Below, in pieces: positions 23,428-29,584 of a DNA stretch of 37,027 nt. The notes beneath the pieces are model-generated. The model was given only the letters and a program-made list of their open reading frames with translations, ran no database searches and was not told the origin of the DNA. A program made the translations under genes and the position numbers. This DNA comes from Streptomyces sp. NWU339 (GTDB taxonomy: Bacteria > Actinomycetota > Actinomycetes > Streptomycetales > Streptomycetaceae): contig NZ_QFRK01000021.1 in NCBI RefSeq assembly GCF_003143855.1, positions 4 to 37,030 on the forward strand, read 5' to 3'. Every line of letters begins with the position of its first letter. Position 1 is the first letter of the stretch.

Positions 23428-24318
23428 CTAGCTCTCGGTGACGGAGCGGCACCCTCCGGCGGCGCGCTGTGCACGCGCCGACGCGTAGAGACATACGGCG
23501 GCGGCGGTGGCGAGGTTCAGACTCTCGGCCTTTCCGTGGATCGGGACGCGGACGACGGCGTCCGTGAGCGCGCGGGTCTCCTCGGGGAGGCCCCACGCCT
23601 CGTTGCCGAAGACCCAGGCGGTCGGTCCGCCCATGGTGCGCCGGTCGAGTTCGTCGTCGAGGTCGCGGTCGCCCGCGCCGTCCGCCGCGAGCACCCGTAC
23701 CCCGGTGTCCCTGAGGGCGGCCACGGCCCGCTCTACGGGCACGCCCACGGCGACGGGCAGGTGGAACAGCGACCCGACGGAGGCGCGTACGGCCTTGGGG
23801 TTGTACAGGTCGACGGAGGCGTCGGTCAGGACGACGGCCTCGGCGCCGGCCGCGTCGGCGCACCGCAGTACGGTGCCCGCGTTGCCGGGGTCGCGTACGT
23901 GCGCGAGGACGGCGACGAGCCGGGGCCGGGCGGCGAGGATCTCCTCGAAGGGGGTGTCCAGGAAGTGGCACACACCGACGAGGCCCTGCGGGGTGACCGT
24001 GGTGGAGATGTCGGCGATGACCTGCTCGGCGGCGAGGTGGACGCGGGCGCCTGCGTCTCGCGCGGCGTCGATGATGTCGGCGTACCGCTCGGCGGCCTCC
24101 GGGGTGGCGAACAGCTCGACGAGCGTGGCGGCTCCGGTGGGCCGGTGACCGCCCTCCCGGCCGGCCGTGGCCCGGTGGACGGCGGCCTCTCGTACGGCCT
24201 GCGGCCCCTCGGCGAGGAACAGCCGCTCCTTGCCCCGGAAGTTCCGCTTGGCCAGCCGCCGCGCGGCGGACACACGGGGCGAGCGGGAGGAGATCAACTC
24301 GGGGGTGGCGGGGGGCAT
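23428..24318 (-). CDS. TrmH/SpoU-family RNA 2'-O-methyltransferase
   Basis: A 296-residue SPOUT-class enzyme methylating the 2'-OH of rRNA or tRNA ribose. The N-terminal substrate-binding domain is ISSRSPRVSAARRLAKRNFR to residue ~105. The SPOUT knot motifs are DPGNAGTVLRCADAAGA (motif 1), NPKAVRASVGSLFHLPV (motif 2), and VFGNEAWGLPEE plus IHGKAESLNLATAAAVCLYA (motif 3). The ATG at 24318 matches the usual N-terminus; a GTG ten codons earlier lacks a ribosome binding site. It follows rplT, the usual actinobacterial order, but a strong hairpin separates them. Confidence 0.95.
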   Translation of the reverse strand: MPPATPELISSRSPRVSAARRLAKRNFRGKERLFLAEGPQAVREAAVHRATAGREGGHRPTGAATLVELFATPEAAERYADIIDAARDAGARVHLAAEQVIADISTTVTPQGLVGVCHFLDTPFEEILAARPRLVAVLAHVRDPGNAGTVLRCADAAGAEAVVLTDASVDLYNPKAVRASVGSLFHLPVAVGVPVERAVAALRDTGVRVLAADGAGDRDLDDELDRRTMGGPTAWVFGNEAWGLPEETRALTDAVVRVPIHGKAESLNLATAAAVCLYASARAQRAAGGCRSVTES

Positions 24319-24351
24319 TCGGTTCACTTTCGCTCGCAACTTCCGCACAGA

Positions 24352-24386
24352 CGACGGACCCGCAGGCAGCGCCTACGGGTCCGTCG
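24352..24386 (-). terminator. Terminator of infC-rpmI-rplT
   Basis: An 11-base perfect stem CGACGGACCCG/CGGGTCCGTCG plus an inner AGGC/GCCT, between rplT and the methyltransferase gene. The hairpin may only partly terminate, since the next gene starts 34 bases further on. Confidence 0.8.
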
Positions 24387-24415
24387 GATCACGCCGGATC
24401 AGGGCCGGCGGGGCG

Positions 24416-24799
24416 TCACGCGGCCTTGGGCGCGTTCACGTCGGACGGCAGCGCCTTCTGCGCGACCTCGACGAGCGCGGCGAAGGCGGTGGCGTCGTTC
24501 ACGGCCAGCTCGGCCAGGATCTTGCGGTCGACCTCGATGTTCGCGGCCTTCAGACCCTGGATGAAGCGGTTGTACGTGATGCCGTTCGCGCGGGCAGCGG
24601 CGTTGATGCGCTGGATCCACAGCTGGCGGAAGTCACCCTTGCGCTTCTTGCGGTCGTTGTAGTTGTAGACCAGCGAGTGGGTGACCTGCTCCTTGGCCTT
24701 GCGGTACAGGCGCGAACGCTGACCGCGGTAGCCGGAGGCCTGCTCGAGGATCGCCCGGCGCTTCTTGTGGGCGTTGACTGCCCGCTTGACGCGTGCCAC
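24416..24799 (-). CDS. rplT: 50S ribosomal protein L20
   Basis: 127 residues, normal length. MARVKRAVNAHKKRRAILEQ, then GYRGQRSRLYRKAKEQ and FRQLWIQRINAAARANG are diagnostic. L20 initiates 50S assembly by binding 23S rRNA and, in studied bacteria, represses its own operon by binding mRNA. The start is GTG at 24799 with AAGGAG eight bases upstream. It is third in the infC-rpmI-rplT operon; the 100-base gap after rpmI contains two hairpins. Confidence 0.98.
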   Translation of the reverse strand: MARVKRAVNAHKKRRAILEQASGYRGQRSRLYRKAKEQVTHSLVYNYNDRKKRKGDFRQLWIQRINAAARANGITYNRFIQGLKAANIEVDRKILAELAVNDATAFAALVEVAQKALPSDVNAPKAA

Positions 24800-24818
24800 T
24801 TTTTAACTCCTTGTAGCG

Positions 24819-24845
24819 GGGCCGCGGTTGTTGCTCACACGGCCC
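24819..24845 (-). ncRNA. Hairpin in rpmI-rplT intercistronic RNA
   Basis: GGGCCG pairs with CGGCCC around a 15-base loop, about 20 bases before the rplT start. A structural element of the operon mRNA; no proven function. Confidence 0.35.
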
Positions 24846-24867
24846 GAAATCGATTGGGTCCCGGTCC

Positions 24868-24902
24868 TGACGTACCTACGGCGCCTGGGCGCCATGACGT
24901 CA
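24868..24902 (-). ncRNA. Hairpin at the rpmI stop codon
   Basis: TGACGT/ACGTCA outer stem with an inner GGCGC-CTGG-GCGCC stem. The outer stem includes the rpmI stop codon, so ribosomes finishing rpmI would open it. A possible coupling device between rpmI and rplT. Confidence 0.4.
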
Positions 24903-25094
24903 CTTGCCGAGAAGCTTCTTGATCTTCTTGGCGTCGCCCGGGGCCATCTCGGCGTTGCCGGTGAGGCGACGCGTCACACGGGACGACTTGTGCTCGAGCA
25001 GGTGGCGCTTGCCGGCGCGCTCACGGAGCACCTTGCCGGAGCCGGTGACCTTGAAGCGCTTGCGGGCACCGCTGTGCGTCTTGTTCTTCGGCAT
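24900..25094 (-). CDS. rpmI: 50S ribosomal protein L35
   Basis: 64 residues. MPKNKTHSGARKRFKVTGSG and the C-terminal AKKIKKLLGK are typical of L35, a small 23S-binding protein. The ATG at 25094 has GAGGAG about 11 bases upstream; a longer frame is excluded by conservation. A stable composite hairpin (25120-25160) ends ten bases before this ribosome binding site, which is where L20 repression would act. Confidence 0.98.
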   Translation of the reverse strand: MPKNKTHSGARKRFKVTGSGKVLRERAGKRHLLEHKSSRVTRRLTGNAEMAPGDAKKIKKLLGK

Positions 25095-25119
25095 AGCGCC
25101 GTTATCTCCTCGTCGGTGG

Positions 25120-25160
25120 CGCTCCGATGCCCGGTCACGAAAACCGGGCACGGTGGAGCG
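25120..25160 (-). ncRNA. Composite hairpin upstream of rpmI, candidate L20 autoregulatory site
   Basis: Outer stem CGCTCC/GGAGCG (6 bp) and inner stem TGCCCGGT/ACCGGGCA (8 bp) separated by an internal loop (two against four bases), with a 7-base apical loop. It lies between infC and the rpmI ribosome binding site. L20 binds structured mRNA upstream of rpmI in E. coli and B. subtilis; here the role is inferred from location and structure. Confidence 0.5.
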
Positions 25161-25202
25161 TCGTACTTGTTTCGGTTATGTCCTGGGGGCGGACCCCCGG
25201 GA

Positions 25203-25868
25203 TCACGCCTCGGCGGCGGCCTGGGCCGGAGCTTCGGTCTCCGCGTCGTGGTCGTCGTGGTCGCCCTCCGCGGCGTTCTGCGAGCGGCCCGGGTGGGCCT
25301 TCGCATCCGCCTTGCGGGCTTCCTGCGCCTGGCGGGCCTCGGCCATCGCCTCGGTCTTCTTCTTGTGCGGACCGAGAACCATGATCATGTTCCGGCCGTC
25401 CTGCTTCGGGTTCGACTCGATGAACCCGAGGTCCTGGACGTCCTCCGCGAGCCGCTGCAGCAGTCGGTAGCCCAGCTCGGGCCGGGACTGCTCGCGACCA
25501 CGGAACATGATCGTGATCTTGACCTTGTCGCCCTGCTTGAGGAACCGGACGACGTGACCCTTCTTGGTGTCGTAGTCGTGCGGGTCGATCTTCGGCCGGA
25601 GCTTCATCTCCTTGATGACCGTGTGCGCCTGGTTCTTGCGCGCCTCACGGGCCTTCATGGCCGACTCGTACTTGAACTTCCCGTAGTCCATGAGCTTGCA
25701 GACGGGCGGACGGGCGTTCGCCGCGACCTCGACCAGGTCCAGGTCGTACTCCTGCGCAAGCTCCAGTGCCTTGGCCAGCGGGACGATGCCCACCTGCTCG
25801 CCACTGGGACCGACAAGTCGCACCTCGGGAACGCGAATCCGGTCGTTGATGCGGGGCTCGGCGCTGAT
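25203..25868 (-). CDS. infC: Translation initiation factor IF-3 with probable AUC start codon
   Basis: A 221-residue IF3. The N-terminal domain begins SAEPRINDRIRVPEVRLVG, and the C-domain has VVRFLKQGDKVKITIMFRGRE and SNPKQDGRNMIMVLGPHK. A hydrophilic Ala/Glu/Asp tail of ~45 residues is an actinobacterial addition. The start is set at ATC (25868-25866): the family N-terminus begins exactly there and GAGGAGG is about four bases upstream, while no ATG, GTG or TTG fits. A rare AUU/AUC/AUA start is the classical basis of IF3 self-regulation. Automatic annotation tends to extend the gene upstream (giving YRGGSISAEPRIND). It is first in the rpmI-rplT operon. Confidence 0.95.
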   Translation of the reverse strand: MSAEPRINDRIRVPEVRLVGPSGEQVGIVPLAKALELAQEYDLDLVEVAANARPPVCKLMDYGKFKYESAMKAREARKNQAHTVIKEMKLRPKIDPHDYDTKKGHVVRFLKQGDKVKITIMFRGREQSRPELGYRLLQRLAEDVQDLGFIESNPKQDGRNMIMVLGPHKKKTEAMAEARQAQEARKADAKAHPGRSQNAAEGDHDDHDAETEAPAQAAAEA

Positions 25869-25954
25869 GGATCCTCCTCGGTAAGCACCACGCGACGGTC
25901 TGGCGGACAGCCGCGTAACGTCTGTTTTCGTTAGACCTAACCGCGCCGAAGCAG

Positions 25955-25985
25955 CAAAAATGCCCCGGACGATCACAGGCGGGGC
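25955..25985 (-). terminator. Intrinsic terminator-like hairpin in the infC leader (attenuator candidate)
   Basis: On the minus strand GCCCCG-(12-base loop)-CGGGGC is followed directly by ATTTTTG. This T run is rare in such GC-rich DNA. The hairpin is about 95 bases before the infC start. If the promoter is further upstream it is an attenuator; alternatively TTTTTG could belong to a -35 box. Confidence 0.5.
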
Positions 25986-26172
25986 TCCTCGAACTACCGG
26001 AACACCGCCGCGGTCACCGCGGGGCGCACTTTCGGGCGGATCGCCGCCGAGCGGCACCGCCTGACCGGTGACCTGTCATCCTCAGAGACGATCAGGTGGG
26101 AGTTCGAAAGCCTCCACTTGTGGGCCGGGCTCGCATGCCGTGGGCAGACGGGTCCGACCGGTCGTTACACAA

Positions 26173-26203
26173 GGTTAGCAGCTTCCGCAGGGGTGCGCTA
26201 ACC
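26173..26203. promoter_or_regulatory. GGTTAGC/GCTAACC inverted repeat, possible infC promoter or operator
   Basis: Perfect 7-base arms 17 bases apart. On the minus strand TTAGCG and TAACCT within these arms are 18 bases apart and could be -35 and -10 boxes for infC. Confidence 0.35.
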
Positions 26204-26239
26204 GTCCGTCCCGCACTTCTGCCGCCGTGCCTCCTGCTG

Positions 26240-26268
26240 TCAAGAGGACACGCGCCTGGCCCTATCGT
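26240..26268 (+). promoter_or_regulatory. Promoter of DUF1844 gene, leaderless type
   Basis: TCAAGA (26240-26245) and TATCGT (26263-26268) are separated by 17 bases. The -10 ends only seven bases before the ATG, placing transcription start at or next to the start codon. Confidence 0.5.
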
Positions 26269-26275
26269 GTGGGGC

Positions 26276-26689
26276 ATGAGTGAGACCTCCCCCTCGGACA
26301 CCTCCGCCACCCCCGAGAGCGCCGCGACCCCCGAGACCCCCGAGATCACCGACAACCCCGACTTCGACTCCATGACCCGGGACATCGCCGAGGTCCCGGC
26401 GGTCGAGGTGATCGTGACCGTCGCCGTCAACCTGATGAGCGCCGCCGCGGTGAAGCTCGGCCTGACCGAGGAGGGCGACCAGCACAAGGACCTGGACGAG
26501 GCCCGCAAACTGGTGCACGCGCTGGCCGGCCTGCTGGACGCGTCCGCGACCGAGATCAGCTCCTTCCACGCGGCGCCGCTGCGCGACGGCCTGAAGTCGC
26601 TCCAGCTGGCGTTCCGCGAGGCCTCGCTCGTCCGGGACGAGCCGGGGCAGGGCCCGGGTGAGAAGTACACGGGCCCGCTCTACGCCTGA
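26276..26689 (+). CDS. DUF1844 domain protein
   Basis: A 137-residue cytosolic protein. The acidic Ser/Thr/Pro-rich N-terminus (~30 residues) is followed by the DUF1844 core (VEVIVTVAVNLMSAAAVKLG, DLDEARKLVHALAGLLDA, LRDGLKSLQLAFREAS). The function is unknown; the gene is conserved beside infC in actinobacteria. The ATG at 26276 has no ribosome binding site, but a -10 box ends seven bases upstream, suggesting a leaderless mRNA. It is convergent with the SseB-like gene, 14 bases apart. Confidence 0.93.
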   Translation: MSETSPSDTSATPESAATPETPEITDNPDFDSMTRDIAEVPAVEVIVTVAVNLMSAAAVKLGLTEEGDQHKDLDEARKLVHALAGLLDASATEISSFHAAPLRDGLKSLQLAFREASLVRDEPGQGPGEKYTGPLYA

Positions 26690-26703
26690 GGGGTCCGGCT
26701 CCG

Positions 26704-27435
26704 TCAGGGGCGTACGTAGAAGGGCTCGCCCGGTGGCGTCGCCTCGGCGGGCAGTACTGCCAGGTCGAGGCCGCGCACCAGGCGGGCCCTCAGTGTCTCG
26801 TCGGCGGCGAGGCGCTGTGCCACGGACCTGGCCGCCTCGGCCACGGGTGCGGCGGGGTCGAAGACCAGGGCGAGGGTGCCGTCGGCCTGCCCCGGCCCGA
26901 GGTGGGCGCGCAGCACTGCGGGCTCCGCGGCGACGACCGCGCGCAGGGCCTCGGTGACCGCGGGGTCGGCCAACGGATCGGTCGTCGTGCGCCCCTCGGC
27001 GAGCGCGAGCAGCAGCGGTCCGGTCAGCTCGAAGGGCACGGGCCCTGCCAGGTCGAGCACGACCGTGTCGGCCTTCTCGTGCGCGGCGGCCTGCAGGGCC
27101 TGGTGCAGCGGTACGGCGACGGGGCGGGCCTTCGGATCCCAGCGGGCGAGCGAGTCGGTGGAGGTGAACGCGGGCAGCGCGGTGCGGTGGCCCGCCTTCA
27201 GGGTGGGGACGGCCATGTCGCTGGTCTTCTCGCGGCGCAGCCCCCGCTCGTCCTCCTCGACCTCGCCGAGCACGGCCACCACGGGGACCAGCAGCCGGGT
27301 GCCCTTGAGCGCTTCGAGCACCGGGGTGACGGCGTTGCCGTCCTCGGCCCACGCGGCGAGTGCCGCGCTCAGCCGGGGGTCGGCGGAGCCGTCGTCGTCT
27401 CGGTAGCCCGGGTCGGGAATGTTCTTGTTCGCCAC
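26704..27435 (-). CDS. SseB-family protein
   Basis: A 243-residue cytoplasmic protein. The SseB N-terminal domain runs through RLLVPVVAVLGEVEEDERGL, AVPTLKAGHRTALPAFTSTD and KARPVAVPLHQALQAAAHEK. This fold is shared with type III secretion-associated SseB, and actinobacterial members have no defined role. The GTG start at 27435 (MANKNIPDPGYRDDDG) has GAGGACC directly upstream. It is divergent from the serine hydrolase gene with a 94-base gap and convergent with the DUF1844 gene. Confidence 0.9.
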   Translation of the reverse strand: MANKNIPDPGYRDDDGSADPRLSAALAAWAEDGNAVTPVLEALKGTRLLVPVVAVLGEVEEDERGLRREKTSDMAVPTLKAGHRTALPAFTSTDSLARWDPKARPVAVPLHQALQAAAHEKADTVVLDLAGPVPFELTGPLLLALAEGRTTTDPLADPAVTEALRAVVAAEPAVLRAHLGPGQADGTLALVFDPAAPVAEAARSVAQRLAADETLRARLVRGLDLAVLPAEATPPGEPFYVRP

Positions 27436-27529
27436 GGTCCTCGAGCCTATCGGCCATCGGTGGCGGGCTCGGACGGGGGCGGCCGAGAAGCGGGAAGCGC
27501 GGAAGGTGCGGGATGTGCAGGAGGTGCAG

Positions 27530-28339
27530 GTGAGGTCCGAGGGGCTGGGGGCACGGCTGGCGGCCGCCGTATCGGCGGGGTCGGCGGTGTCGGCAGGGTC
27601 GGCGCTCACCGAGGAGGACGGCGCCGAGGTGTCGGTGGGAGTCCTGGATCCGGTTGCCGCGGTCGGCGCCTGCCACGGTGACCGGGCGTTCGTCGCCGCG
27701 AGCATCGTGAAGGTCGACATTCTGGCGGCGCTGCTGCTCGGGGCGCAGGACGCGGGACGGGAGCTCACCGGGGAGGAGCGCGCGTACGCCGCCGCGATGA
27801 TCGAGCGCAGCGACAACGACTCGGCGTCGGCGCTGTGGCGCTCGATCGGACGGGCGGCCGGGCTCGACGCGGCGAACGCCCGCTTCGGGCTCACCCGGAC
27901 CGAGGGCGGCGACGGCCCCCGGTGGGGGCTGACCCGGACCACCGTCACCGATCAACTCCTGCTGCTGCGGCAGGTGTTCGGGGCCGGGGCGGACTCGGAG
28001 CTGACCGGGGTCTCGCGGGCGTACGTACGAGGGCTGATGGAGGGGGTGGTCGCGGACCAGGCGTGGGGGGTGCCGGTCGCGGCGGACCGCGTCCTGGCGG
28101 GCAGGGATCCGGGGGACGGCTCGGCGTGGGCGGTGAAGAACGGCTGGGTGCCGCGCGACGCGACCGGGCTGTGGGTCGTGAACAGCGTCGGGCGCGTCAC
28201 GGTCGACGGCCGGGACCTGCTGGTGGCCGTGCTGTCCGACGGCAACGCGACGATGGCTCGGGGCGTCGCGCTGGTGGAGGCGGCGGCACGGGCGGCGGTG
28301 TCGGTGTTCACGGGGGACGGCGGGCACCGCGCCGGCTGA
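27530..28339 (+). CDS. Class-A beta-lactamase-like serine hydrolase
   Basis: A 269-residue protein with the penicillin-recognising fold: Ser58-x-x-Lys61 in AASIVKVDILAALLL, an SDN triad (Ser94-Asp95-Asn96) in IERSDNDSASALW, and KNGW in place of KTG near the C-terminus. No signal peptide is visible, so unlike secreted beta-lactamases it appears cytoplasmic or is exported unconventionally. The GTG at 27530 has GGAGG five bases upstream. An 18-base near-perfect tandem repeat (27569-27604) encodes the low-complexity VSAGSAVSAGSA stretch. The substrate is unknown; the changed KTG box argues against ordinary penicillinase activity. Confidence 0.85.
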   Translation: MRSEGLGARLAAAVSAGSAVSAGSALTEEDGAEVSVGVLDPVAAVGACHGDRAFVAASIVKVDILAALLLGAQDAGRELTGEERAYAAAMIERSDNDSASALWRSIGRAAGLDAANARFGLTRTEGGDGPRWGLTRTTVTDQLLLLRQVFGAGADSELTGVSRAYVRGLMEGVVADQAWGVPVAADRVLAGRDPGDGSAWAVKNGWVPRDATGLWVVNSVGRVTVDGRDLLVAVLSDGNATMARGVALVEAAARAAVSVFTGDGGHRAG

Positions 28340-28393
28340 CGCCCGGTGACACCGCTCGGTCCTCGTGGCACCGGACGTACGTGTGTGGCCCCG

Positions 28394-28423
28394 GACGTCC
28401 TCGCGCGTCTAGACGTCCTCGCG
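28394..28423. repeat. 12-base direct repeat at the end of the mycosin-like gene
   Basis: GACGTCCTCGCG occurs at 28394-28405 and 28412-28423. The second copy encodes the protease C-terminus; the first lies just past its stop. Probably a small duplication. Confidence 0.5.
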
Positions 28424-29584
28424 GCTCGTGCGGCGGCCGCGCCACAGGACGACCGTGGCGACCAGCAGGACGCCGCCCGCGCCGCCCGCCAGGGGTGCGG
28501 CCCAGTCGGCGGTGTCCCCGTCGGAGTCGGCGGTCTCCGGTCCGGGGCCGAAGTACGCGTCGCCGTGGGCCGCCGGCTTCAGGCCCCCGGGCTTCAGCCG
28601 GGCCGCGGCCTCGATGGCGGCGGCCGGGTCGACGAAGCCGAAGCCGCGGGAGTCGTCGCGGCCGTCGGCGGGGGCGTTGCGGGCGGTGTCCTCCAGGAGG
28701 CTCTTGAGCTGGGCCGGGGTCAGGTCCGGGTGGGCCGCCCTGACCAGAGCGACGGCGCCGGACACGAACGCCGCGGCGGCGCTGGTGCCCCAGCCCTCGT
28801 AGTACTTGCGGTCGGGGTCGGCGATGATCACGTCGACGCCCGGAGCGCTGACCGTGGCGTACCAGCGCCGGGTGGAGAACGGGGCGCGGGTGCCGTAGCG
28901 GTCGACGGCGGTGGCGGCGATGACGCCCGGGTAGGCGGCCGGGTAGGAGACGCGGTCGCCCTTCTCGCCGCCGTTCCCGGCGGAGGCGACGACGGCCACG
29001 CCTTTGCGGAGGGCGTACTGGATGGCCTCGTCCTCGCCTGACTCGGGGTGGGCGGAGGCCGAGTCGTCGCCGAGGGAGAGGTTGATGACGTCGGCGCCGT
29101 GGTCGGCGGCCCAGCGGATGCCCTCGGCGAGGGCGTTGCCGCGGGTGCGGCGGGCCTTGGCGCGGGCCGGGTCGCGGTCCTCCAGGATCACCCGGACGGG
29201 GAGGATCCTGGCCTCGGGCGCGACGCCCATGACGCCCTCGGTGTTCCCGGGGCCGTGTCCGTGACCGGCGATGATCCCGGCCATGTTGGTGCCGTGCCGG
29301 GCCCAGGCACGGTCGCCGGGCTCGGCTCCGAAGCCGACCAGGTCCTTGCCCTCGAGGACGTTGCCGGCGAGGTCGGGGTGGTCGGCGTCGACCCCGGTGT
29401 CCAGGACGGCGACGACGATGCCGTCGCCCCGGGTGGTGCGCCAGGCCTCCTGGATGTGCAGGGCGTCCAGGCCCCACTGCCGGGCGCGGATGCCGTCGGC
29501 GTGCGCGGCGGTGACGGGGAGCAGGGCGAGGGTGGCGGCGAGGAGGGTGCTCAGGGTCGCGGCCCTGGCGGTCGCGGTCCTCAT
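28409..29584 (-). CDS. Mycosin-like membrane-anchored S8 subtilisin protease
   Basis: A 391-residue exported protease. The signal peptide covers residues 1-~29 (cleavage after AHA). The catalytic triad is complete: Asp62 in VAVLDTGVD, His97 in RHGTNMAG and Ser268 in GTSAAAAFVSG, with oxyanion Asn204 in SAGNGG. A C-terminal hydrophobic segment (AGGAGGVLLVATVVLW) before RGRR anchors it to the membrane. This matches the type VII secretion-associated mycosins, but no EccC/EsxA genes are in the window. The ATG overlaps the stop of the upstream membrane-protein gene (ATGA at 29581-29584). Confidence 0.94.
   Translation of the reverse strand: MRTATARAATLSTLLAATLALLPVTAAHADGIRARQWGLDALHIQEAWRTTRGDGIVVAVLDTGVDADHPDLAGNVLEGKDLVGFGAEPGDRAWARHGTNMAGIIAGHGHGPGNTEGVMGVAPEARILPVRVILEDRDPARAKARRTRGNALAEGIRWAADHGADVINLSLGDDSASAHPESGEDEAIQYALRKGVAVVASAGNGGEKGDRVSYPAAYPGVIAATAVDRYGTRAPFSTRRWYATVSAPGVDVIIADPDRKYYEGWGTSAAAAFVSGAVALVRAAHPDLTPAQLKSLLEDTARNAPADGRDDSRGFGFVDPAAAIEAAARLKPGGLKPAAHGDAYFGPGPETADSDGDTADWAAPLAGGAGGVLLVATVVLWRGRRTSREDV

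Larger units (their letters stand above)
25869..26275. other. infC leader and divergent promoter region
   Basis: A 407-base region with no gene. On the minus strand it holds the infC leader with a hairpin plus T run (25955-25985). On the plus strand it holds the DUF1844 promoter (26240-26268). A GGTTAGC/GCTAACC inverted repeat at 26173-26203 lies between them. Confidence 0.7.

Noticed and set aside
26240..28327. 695-codon minus-strand frame
   Set aside because: Overlaps DUF1844, SseB-like and serine hydrolase genes in other frames.
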